From the NCBI RefSeq assembly GCF_003023845.1, contig NZ_PYFT01000001.1, forward strand, positions 5,766,001 through 5,830,000: a stretch of DNA of 64,000 nt, in the 5' to 3' direction. The notes under the pieces were generated by a model, which saw nothing but the letters and a program-made list of their open reading frames with translations, had not been told where the DNA came from and made no database searches. This document shows positions 56,877-64,000 of the stretch, one piece after another. The translations under genes and the position numbers were made by a program. The first letter of the stretch is position 1. Each line of letters begins with the position of its first letter. The stretch is from Adhaeribacter arboris. Lineage in GTDB: Bacteria; Bacteroidota; Bacteroidia; Cytophagales; Hymenobacteraceae.

Positions 56877-57629
56877 ATGCCTTTTACCTTTTCTCATCCC
56901 GCCGTTGTTTTACCGCTTTACTATTTGCCTAAAAAATTAAGATCGGTTACCGGGTTAGTAATCGGCAGCATCGTGCCGGATTTTGAAAAGTTCTTCCGGA
57001 TGAGCATTCACGATGGTTTCAGTCATACCTGGCCCGCTATTTTTTACTTTAATTTACCTTTAGCTGTTCTGCTGAGTTTTGCTTTTCACCAAATAGTTCG
57101 GGACCCTTTCATTGATAACCTGCCCTTATTTTTGAAGAGAAAATTGCTGTTCTTTAAAACTTTTGATTGGCTCAGTTATTTCAAGAAACACTACCTGCTG
57201 GTTATAGCTTCTATTTTAATGGGGGTTTTATCGCATCTTACCTGGGATAGCTTCACGCATCCCGGTGGGAAATTGGCTATGAGGCTACCATTTTTATCAG
57301 AATGGATCGAAGTTTTTAATCACTACATGCTGCTATCTACTTTTTTTGATCGGGTAAGTTCCGTTTTAGGGGAGATAATAATTATAGGAGTGGTTCTAAG
57401 CTTGCCCACCCAAAAAATGTCCCGGGGACTAAATAACAAAAAAAAATCTTTCTGGTTTATTACCGTACTACTTACACTGTTAATTATTACTTTAAGATGG
57501 TGGGTAGGAATAGAACCGCAATATTTTATCTGGGATTTACTAGTATCGATGATATCTGCTTCCCTGTTAGGTTTATTGATTACTGCTTATGGAATAAAAG
57601 TATTTAGCAGTACTAGTAAAATCTGGTAA
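56877..57629 (+). CDS. DUF4184 family membrane protein
   Basis: 250 residues. The start MPFTFSHPAVVLPL and the block GSIVPDFEKFFRM are diagnostic of DUF4184. SHLTWDSFTHPGG and the helix IGVVLSLPTQ follow. There are five or six hydrophobic helices. The conserved His and Asp residues (SHP, PDFE, SHLTWD) recall the metal site of the related YdjM/LexA-regulated hydrolase group, so a membrane-bound metal hydrolase is possible, but the function of the family is unknown. Confidence 0.85.
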   Translation: MPFTFSHPAVVLPLYYLPKKLRSVTGLVIGSIVPDFEKFFRMSIHDGFSHTWPAIFYFNLPLAVLLSFAFHQIVRDPFIDNLPLFLKRKLLFFKTFDWLSYFKKHYLLVIASILMGVLSHLTWDSFTHPGGKLAMRLPFLSEWIEVFNHYMLLSTFFDRVSSVLGEIIIIGVVLSLPTQKMSRGLNNKKKSFWFITVLLTLLIITLRWWVGIEPQYFIWDLLVSMISASLLGLLITAYGIKVFSSTSKIW

Positions 57630-57942
57630 AGAATAAATTTGGAGCCAGGCTTGCCTTATATAAACCAGAATATTTTATTGGAAAGCGATACCCCTGATAC
57701 CTTATTTCAACTTGATTCCTTTGTAGTAGAATCCGGAATTATTAAATTCTTACGCCTTCTTTATTACGAGGTAAAGTTTTGAATTAATTTTTGAAGGCGA
57801 GAAAATAACCAGACTAAACCATAAAATATATAAAAGTATAATTTGTTGCCAGTGTAAATTTGCGCTGATTTTCAGCAAATAATGGGTTAATATCATTATA
57901 GACTACCTGATTTTAAATTTTTCTATCATATTAGCTCTACAC
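57630..57942. other. Spacer containing the uncertain start of the next gene
   Basis: About 310 bases before the TTG taken as start. The frame of the following gene is open from 57883 and reads a hydrophobic helix ([18 protein letters not shown]) before the TTG, but there is no ATG. A TAA at 57880-57882 stops further extension. Confidence 0.6.
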
Positions 57943-59247
57943 TTGGATGGCACCATTTCTTTAACAAATAGTCTATCCGATTTGCATAAGTTAAACTTCC
58001 TTATATTAAATCTATTTTGGTTTTACTGCGCTAAATTAATTGGACTTTATAGCAACGTTTTAAAACGGGATGCTGGTCCTACAATGAAAGATACGGCGCT
58101 TACTTTGTTTTTTTATTTTATCTCTATTTACACCCTTAGTAATTACTTCTTCTTTCTGGATTTTTCTCCTGGGTTTTTAATTCTTTCCTCCATATTTATT
58201 ACGTTTTTAATAGTAGCCTGGAAATTCTACTTTCTTGCGCTTAGGCGGGCTCAACGAAGATTTTGGGTAGAACGCACCCGCATTGTAATTTTAGGAGCAA
58301 ACCGGGCGGGTAGGGAAATAAGTAAATACTTGAATGCGAATCCTCAATTAGGCTATAAAGTAGAGGGGATTTTTGATGATTATGTTCCACCGGTATTAGA
58401 AGGCCAAAAGTTGTTGGGTAAAATAGAGGATTGTTTTAATTATATGAAAACAACGGGTATATCGGAAGTATACTGCGTTTTGCCCAATAAAGAAATAAGT
58501 CGGATAAAGTTGTTGATGCAAGAAGCAGATAAACTGATGATCCGGTTTAAATTAGTGCCAGACATTAACGATTTTATCGAACACAATGTATTTACCGGCA
58601 AAAACCTAAAGTTCTCTTTACTCACACATCGTACGGAGCCTCTGGAAAACAAAGCCAATGAAGTGCGTAAACGAATATTTGACGTGGTTTTTTCTTTATT
58701 GGTAGTCGCTGGTCTGCTAAGTTGGTTAATACCTATTTTGGGGTTAATGATAAAGTGGGATTCAAAAGGCCCCGTGTTTTTTAAACAATTACGTTCCGGA
58801 AGGGATAACCGACCTTTTTACTGCTTTAAGTTTAGAACCATGGCGGTTAACTACGATGCGGATAGAAAACAAACGCAGAAAGGAGATGCGCGCGTAACCC
58901 GAGTAGGCGCCTTCCTCCGGAAAACCAGTATGGATGAACTGCCCCAGTTTATTAATGTATTGCTAGGGGATATGTCGGTAGTAGGGCCCCGGCCCCATAT
59001 GTTGAAACATACCGAAGATTATTCAGTTTTAATTGATAAATACATGGTACGCCAGTTCCTTACTCCGGGAATTACCGGATGGGCCCAGGTAAATGGATTT
59101 AGAGGCGAAACCAAAGAAACGGAATCTATGTCGAAGCGGGTTGAAGCCGATTTATGGTATCTGGAGAATTGGTCCTTATTTTTAGATATCCGGATTGTAT
59201 TATTAACTGTATGGCAAGCAATGAAAGGCAGTGAAAATGCTTACTAG
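57943..59247 (+). CDS. WcaJ-type undecaprenyl-phosphate glycosyl-1-phosphate transferase (start uncertain)
   Basis: 434 residues from a provisional TTG. An N-terminal set of hydrophobic helices is followed by a CoA-binding-like domain ([17 protein letters not shown] near 109-125). A further helix then leads into the C-terminal sugar transferase domain: [44 protein letters not shown] and [16 protein letters not shown]. It transfers a sugar phosphate, often glucose-1-P or galactose-1-P, to undecaprenyl phosphate and starts exopolysaccharide repeat assembly. The first helix probably begins before this start (open to 57883), so the N-terminus may be truncated by mutation, or begin with a rare codon. 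Confidence 0.85.
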   Translation: MDGTISLTNSLSDLHKLNFLILNLFWFYCAKLIGLYSNVLKRDAGPTMKDTALTLFFYFISIYTLSNYFFFLDFSPGFLILSSIFITFLIVAWKFYFLALRRAQRRFWVERTRIVILGANRAGREISKYLNANPQLGYKVEGIFDDYVPPVLEGQKLLGKIEDCFNYMKTTGISEVYCVLPNKEISRIKLLMQEADKLMIRFKLVPDINDFIEHNVFTGKNLKFSLLTHRTEPLENKANEVRKRIFDVVFSLLVVAGLLSWLIPILGLMIKWDSKGPVFFKQLRSGRDNRPFYCFKFRTMAVNYDADRKQTQKGDARVTRVGAFLRKTSMDELPQFINVLLGDMSVVGPRPHMLKHTEDYSVLIDKYMVRQFLTPGITGWAQVNGFRGETKETESMSKRVEADLWYLENWSLFLDIRIVLLTVWQAMKGSENAY

Positions 59248-59268
59248 TTCTTAACTTATGTTAAACAG

Positions 59269-59433
59269 TTACGGAGTAAAAATAGTACTTAAAAGAAGCA
59301 TCATGTAACTAATTAGCGAAGAAACGAGGTTATTTCTCCACAAAGCTTTGCTAATTATTCTGGTTATAGAGGCTAATACAAGGCCTAGTAATGCTCCCGT
59401 TGTACCATAAACTAAAATCTCTAGTAAACTCAT
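59269..59433 (-). CDS. Small two-helix membrane protein
   Basis: 54 residues, MSLLEILVYGTTGALLGLVL, then ITRIISKALWRNNLVSS and a second hydrophobic stretch LISYMMLLLSTIFTP. Two membrane helices with a short basic turn (KALWRN) are a clean small-protein layout. It converges on the WcaJ-type gene with 21 bases between stops. No family is recognised. It overlaps the start of a longer plus-strand frame (59391-59753) that looks less protein-like. Confidence 0.45.
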   Translation of the reverse strand: MSLLEILVYGTTGALLGLVLASITRIISKALWRNNLVSSLISYMMLLLSTIFTP

Positions 59434-60221
59434 TCTTTATTTTTCAATTTCTAGCAATTTTAACTTTAGCCCTTTTAAACGAAAAAGTTAAATTTTGGTT
59501 TCGGAAAACAGCTCTACCTGTTGTGGATTACCTAGGTTTAAACAACTTAGATTTCAACCATAGAAATGTTTCGCTTCGGATAAATAAAGTGGCTCATTCA
59601 TCTACCCGCAACTTCAATTTTTACGACCTCTATCTTCTTCAAACAACTACTAAATATAGTATTATTTCTATTTTGCTTACGATGCTTTTACCTGACTTGT
59701 ATTATTTAAACGATATTCTCGTTATTTCTATAACTTTTCAGAGATATTTTTAATAATACCGGCACTTTAAAAATGTATAGCTGTTTATCTGAAGGAACAG
59801 TTAAAGTTTGTTTTACAGATAGTAGTTGAATTATAGAAAGATACTTTACTTAAAAGGGAAATTCATCTAGCGATTTTGCGGTAGAAATTATGGATTCATT
59901 TAAATTAGGTGTTTATAAGTAAGTTGTATAAAAAGAAGACGGAGATAGTAGTAACTTCTTATTTTTGAAAGTTTACTATTTTGTTTGATGGCAGTATTTA
60001 TTAAGTAGCCCATAGCGTTATAAATTTGATAAGATGATTCTTTTTAACTGGTGCTTCATAGGTAAACACGCCGGCATACTTAAAATAAATTTTATCTGTA
60101 AAAAAATGGAATTAAGTAGCTTATTAGGAACGCTATAAACCTTGATGATTAGATAAGTATTCATACTAACCGGTTATAATCAAGTTCAGCGGAAAAGTAG
60201 GAAAGTGCCCGTAATTGTAAG
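59434..60221. other. Intergenic region before the hybrid kinase
   Basis: Nearly 800 AT-rich bases. A 120-codon plus-strand frame at 59391-59753 has no recognised domain and was not accepted. I see no hairpin or clear promoter box before the kinase start. Confidence 0.4.
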
Positions 60222-63200
60222 ATGAAACAACTTCTTTTAAGTATATTTTTTTATTTCTGCACCCTGGTCGTTTTCGCGCAAGCGCCAGATTTAAAATTTA
60301 CTCATTTAACTAACGCGCAAGGTTTGTCCCAGAGTACGGTAATGTGTATTCTGAAAGATAAGTTCGGGTTTATGTGGTTTGGTACTATGGATGGGCTAAA
60401 TAAGTACGATGGTTACAATTTTACCGTGTACCAGCACGACCCTACTAAACCAGGCAGCATTCCGGCTAGCGATATCATGGCGCTTTACGAAGACAAAGCC
60501 GGTAATTTATGGGTGGGCACCAACGGTGGAACGTTAAGCCGCTACGATCGGGCCAGCGATACTTTTGTGCATTACCAGGCAAATCCAAAGGATAAGCAAG
60601 CCATCAGCGATAAAGCCGTTACCGCTATTTTTGAAGATAGGAAAGGAAATTTTTGGTTAGGTACTATTGCGGGCTTAAACCTGTTCGACCGGAAAACGGG
60701 GAAAGCTACCCGGTTTATGGCGGGCCCCCGGAATTCAAACCATTTAAGTAACAGCAGTATTAACGCTATCACCGAAGATACCGCGGGCAATTTGTGGATT
60801 GGTACGAATAATGGCCTGAATTGCTTTGATGCCCGGACGAAAACCTTTACTCAATTTCTGCACCACGATAGTAAAGACCAAAGCCTTGCTTACAACTATG
60901 TTACTGCTCTGTTGCCGGCCGCTAATGGTAACGTTTGGGTGGGTACCTATGGTGGGTTGGATTTATACAATGCTGATACCAAAACTTTTACGCATTTCCG
61001 GCAAAACCCGGGTGCCCCGCATAATTTGAGTAGTAATACCATTTATGCGCTTACCCATGCTGCCCCGGGAAAAATTTGGATTGGCACCGAGCAAGGATTA
61101 AATCTCTACGACAGCGAAACCAACCAATTTCAAAGCTACACTAAAAAAGCTTACGACGCAGCCAGTCTGAGTCATAATTCTGTTATTTCGTTGCTCCAGG
61201 ATAAGCAAGGAATTTTATGGGTGGGTACTAATTCCAGCGGTTTAAATAAATACGATCCCAATTTATCTTCGTTTACCTTATTCCAGAGCCATAACCTGGG
61301 TCCGGGGAGTTTAAGTTTTAATATTGTATCCTCCTTTGCTGAAAAAGATAACAATAACGTTTGGATAGGTACGGACGGGGGTGGGTTAAATCTTTTTAAT
61401 CGGACTACCCGAAAATTCACCCATTGGCTTCCTAAAGCTGGTAACAAAAATTCGCTGTCGAATGCGGCGGTGCTGGCTTTAGTGCAGAGCCGGAAAACCG
61501 ACAATCTCTGGATTGGTATGTTTGATGGCGGCCTGGACCGCTACAATTGGAAAACAAAAACTTTTACGCATTATAAAGCCGGTAACACACCTTATCATTT
61601 AAGCCACAACTCGGTATTCCGGTTACTGGAAGACCAGCAGGGTAACATCTGGATTGGTACCGGTGGCGGCGGATTAAATAAGCTGGATGTTAAAACCCAA
61701 AAAATTACCCGCTACCAGTACGATCCGGCCAACTCCAATAGTCTTAGTAGCGATTATATCCGGGCTTTGTACCAAGACAAAAACGGAAATATCTGGATTG
61801 GTACTTATTCGGGTAGTCTGAATAAATTGAATCCCCAGACACAAACCTTTACGCGGTACAATAAAGAAAATAGTAATCTGAGCCACGATGTAGTTATATC
61901 CATAACCGAGGACCGGCAGGGGAATCTGTGGGTAGGTACCATGGGCGGCGGCTTAAACGTCTTGAACAAGAAAACAAACAAGTTTACTTCTTTTAAGGAA
62001 GAACAGGGTTTACCCAGCAATGTTATTAATAGCATTGTGGAAGATACCGCTGGTTTTTTGTGGTTGAGCACCAATAACGGAGTAAGCCGGTTTCATCCTA
62101 AAAACAAAACGTTTAAGAATTATAGTCCTTACAATGGTTTGCAAAGTTACGAATTTACCGATGGGGCGGGAATGATTACCTGGGATGGAGAAATATATTT
62201 GGGGGGTAGTAACGGTTTTAACGCATTCCGGCCCGAGCAAATAGTAGATAATAAGAATGTGCCGCCGGTTATACTTACCGATTTGAATTTATTTAATAAA
62301 TCGGTGAATATTGGGGGCAATTCTCCTTTGCAGCAGCATATCAGCCAGACCAAAACCATTACTTTGCCGTACGACCAGGCCGTTTTTGCACTGGAATACG
62401 CTGCTCTGAGTTATACCATTCCCGAGAAAAACGAATATGCTTACCTTCTGGAAGGCTTTGATAAACAGTGGAACCACGTAGGAACAGAGCGAAAAGCTAC
62501 CTATACCAACCTCGATCCGGGTACCTACATTTTCCGGGTAAAGGCGGCCAACAACGATGGAGTCTGGAATCCGGAAGCCACCACTTTAGAAATAATTATT
62601 GCTCCTCCTTACTGGATGACCTGGTGGTTCCGGCTGCTGCTAGCCGGGGTGGTAGTGGGAGGCATTTTTGCTTTTTACCGCAGCCGGTTACAAATTATCC
62701 GGGAGCAGCAAGCCAAACTAGAGCAGCAAGTACAGGAACGTACGGCTCAGGTAAGTCACCAGAAAGAAGAACTGGAAAGCCAGGCTGTTCATTTAAAACA
62801 GTTGAATGAGCAATTACAAGACCAGCAGGAATACGAAAAACAAGCCAAAGAAGAGGCCGAGCAAGCTCGTCAGGAAGCCGAAAAAGCCAACCAGGCCAAG
62901 AGTATCTTTCTGGCTACTATGAGCCACGAGATCCGTACACCGTTAAATGGGGTAATTGGGATGACTGCTTTACTCGCGGAAACGAACCTGGATGCTGAAC
63001 AACGCCACTTTACCGAAATTATTAGCCACTCGGGTAAAAACTTACTTTCCGTCATTAACGATGTGCTCGATTTTTCAAAAATTGAATCGGGCAAGATGGA
63101 ATTGGAACAGCAGCCTTTCCAGTTGCGGGAATGCCTGGAAGAAGTGTTGAACATGTTTGCGAATAAGGCCGCCCAGCAAAAATTAGAGTTACTTTACGAT

Positions 63201-64000
63201 CTCGATTTCAGTTTACCCGACTACATTGTGGGGGATTACAGCCGTCTGCAACAAATTTTAATAAACCTGGTCGGCAACGCGGTTAAGTTTACTTCCGAAG
63301 GCGAGATTGTGGTAACCGTAAGGCCGGTACAAAAATTAGAAAATAACCAATTAGAACTAAGCTTTACCGTACAGGATACGGGAATTGGCTTTTCGCCGGA
63401 AAAATCCGCGCATTTATTTCAAGCCTTTTCTCAACTCGATTCCTCGACTACGCGCAAGTTTGGCGGTACGGGTTTAGGTTTGGCTATTTGCAAAAGATTA
63501 GTAGAATTAATGGGCGGCCAGATTAGCGCTGCTAGTGAACCTGGGGAGGGCACTACTTTCCGGTTTACTCTGTTTACAACAGCGGCTACCAATCTTACTA
63601 CCGAAAAAATAACTTTTGAGAAAGGCCTGAGTGGTAAAAATATTTTGGTAGTTGCCCCGAATGCCACTTTTAGGCAGTTACTGCACCAGCAACTAGCCTA
63701 CTGGCAGTATAAACCCGTTGTGGTAGCATCCGCCCGCGAAGCGCTCGCGGTGGTGAAAGAACAAACTTTTGCTGCGGTACTCACCGACCGGCAATTACCC
63801 GGTATGGACGGGGTGTCCCTGGCCCTGGCTTTGCGGCAGCAATATCCTAATCTGCCGCTTATTTTGTTTTGTAATTTAGGCAGCGATCTGGATGCGGAAG
63901 CACGTACCCTTTTTAGCTGTATCTTGAATAAACCGATAAAGTACCAGGCTTTACAGCAAGCATTAATTGATGGTCTGGAACAAAGGCTACCTGAAGCCCA
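60222..64000 (+). CDS. Hybrid two-component sensor histidine kinase with periplasmic propeller (3' end outside window)
   Basis: 1,259 codons are visible from the ATG at 60222. A signal peptide (ends VVFAQ) is followed by about 13 propeller repeats of the form [10 protein letters not shown] or [14 protein letters not shown] (about 45-640). Then come a Y_Y_Y domain (near 715-790, with [12 protein letters not shown] and [13 protein letters not shown]), one membrane helix ([18 protein letters not shown]), a coiled coil ([11 protein letters not shown]), and a HisKA domain with the phospho-acceptor His905 in [11 protein letters not shown]. The ATPase domain has [15 protein letters not shown] and [10 protein letters not shown] receiver starts near 1135 with Asp1189 in [11 protein letters not shown], but has VVAPNA where receivers have acidic residues. 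It resembles sugar-sensing hybrid systems; no DNA-binding part is seen before the window ends. Confidence 0.9.
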   Translation, partial: MKQLLLSIFFYFCTLVVFAQAPDLKFTHLTNAQGLSQSTVMCILKDKFGFMWFGTMDGLNKYDGYNFTVYQHDPTKPGSIPASDIMALYEDKAGNLWVGTNGGTLSRYDRASDTFVHYQANPKDKQAISDKAVTAIFEDRKGNFWLGTIAGLNLFDRKTGKATRFMAGPRNSNHLSNSSINAITEDTAGNLWIGTNNGLNCFDARTKTFTQFLHHDSKDQSLAYNYVTALLPAANGNVWVGTYGGLDLYNADTKTFTHFRQNPGAPHNLSSNTIYALTHAAPGKIWIGTEQGLNLYDSETNQFQSYTKKAYDAASLSHNSVISLLQDKQGILWVGTNSSGLNKYDPNLSSFTLFQSHNLGPGSLSFNIVSSFAEKDNNNVWIGTDGGGLNLFNRTTRKFTHWLPKAGNKNSLSNAAVLALVQSRKTDNLWIGMFDGGLDRYNWKTKTFTHYKAGNTPYHLSHNSVFRLLEDQQGNIWIGTGGGGLNKLDVKTQKITRYQYDPANSNSLSSDYIRALYQDKNGNIWIGTYSGSLNKLNPQTQTFTRYNKENSNLSHDVVISITEDRQGNLWVGTMGGGLNVLNKKTNKFTSFKEEQGLPSNVINSIVEDTAGFLWLSTNNGVSRFHPKNKTFKNYSPYNGLQSYEFTDGAGMITWDGEIYLGGSNGFNAFRPEQIVDNKNVPPVILTDLNLFNKSVNIGGNSPLQQHISQTKTITLPYDQAVFALEYAALSYTIPEKNEYAYLLEGFDKQWNHVGTERKATYTNLDPGTYIFRVKAANNDGVWNPEATTLEIIIAPPYWMTWWFRLLLAGVVVGGIFAFYRSRLQIIREQQAKLEQQVQERTAQVSHQKEELESQAVHLKQLNEQLQDQQEYEKQAKEEAEQARQEAEKANQAKSIFLATMSHEIRTPLNGVIGMTALLAETNLDAEQRHFTEIISHSGKNLLSVINDVLDFSKIESGKMELEQQPFQLRECLEEVLNMFANKAAQQKLELLYDLDFSLPDYIVGDYSRLQQILINLVGNAVKFTSEGEIVVTVRPVQKLENNQLELSFTVQDTGIGFSPEKSAHLFQAFSQLDSSTTRKFGGTGLGLAICKRLVELMGGQISAASEPGEGTTFRFTLFTTAATNLTTEKITFEKGLSGKNILVVAPNATFRQLLHQQLAYWQYKPVVVASAREALAVVKEQTFAAVLTDRQLPGMDGVSLALALRQQYPNLPLILFCNLGSDLDAEARTLFSCILNKPIKYQALQQALIDGLEQRLPEA

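Noticed and set aside
59391-59753. 120-residue plus-strand frame after the WcaJ-type gene
   Set aside because: No known motif, composition typical of AT-rich chance frames, and it overlaps a more protein-like minus-strand frame.

Overview
The window looks like chromosomal DNA of an aerobic Bacteroidota, most likely Cytophagales/Hymenobacteraceae (Adhaeribacter- or Hymenobacter-like). Support: a Por-secretion (type IX) sorting domain on a 3,216-residue cell-surface protein, an Oar-type TonB-dependent receptor, a hybrid two-component kinase with a periplasmic propeller, a YpdA-like bacillithiol disulfide reductase, weak Shine-Dalgarno signals and a TAnnTTTG-type -7 box. The genus is inference.

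Layout. (1) 1-793: two-TM potassium-channel-like gene cut by the window edge. (2) 1.5-13.8 kb, all minus strand: ten genes that read as an N-acetylgalactosamine/galactosamine catabolic locus. They are AgaS-type isomerase/deaminase, two PfkB kinases, a class II tagatose/fructose-bisphosphate aldolase, and three Tat-exported GH109-like Gfo/Idh/MocA proteins, each with a secreted amidohydrolase. A divergent DeoR/AgaR-like regulator (14.1 kb) and an EamA transporter broken by a one-base frameshift (14.9-15.8 kb) flank it. (3) 17-21.6 kb: tRNA-Ala(GGC), an Oar-like TonB-dependent receptor without SusD, and an NlpC/P60 hydrolase. (4) 22.2-26.9 kb: asparagine synthase, UDP-glucose dehydrogenase and UDP-glucuronate decarboxylase, supplying UDP-GlcA and UDP-Xyl for polysaccharide. 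(5) 27-30.9 kb: MFS and ABC exporters. (6) 31.3-37.8 kb: TetR regulator with a visible operator, then a TolC/MFP/RND tripartite efflux operon. (7) 38-40 kb: small hypotheticals and a decayed IS transposase. (8) 40.7-50.4 kb: the giant secreted multidomain protein. (9) 50.4-56.9 kb: small housekeeping-type genes separated by a family of GC-rich interspersed repeats with terminal inverted repeats. (10) 56.9-64 kb: DUF4184 protein, WcaJ-type glycosyl-1-phosphate transferase, and a hybrid histidine kinase running off the window.

How the parts fit. GH109 enzymes would release GalNAc in the periplasm. AgaS, a tagatose-6-phosphate kinase and the aldolase would take GalN-6-P to triose phosphates under the DeoR-type regulator. 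The role of the three secreted amidohydrolases paired with GH109 genes is not known to me; this is the best candidate for an undescribed subsystem. The other notable novelties are the architecture of the giant protein, including an internally duplicated unassigned domain, and the interspersed repeat family.
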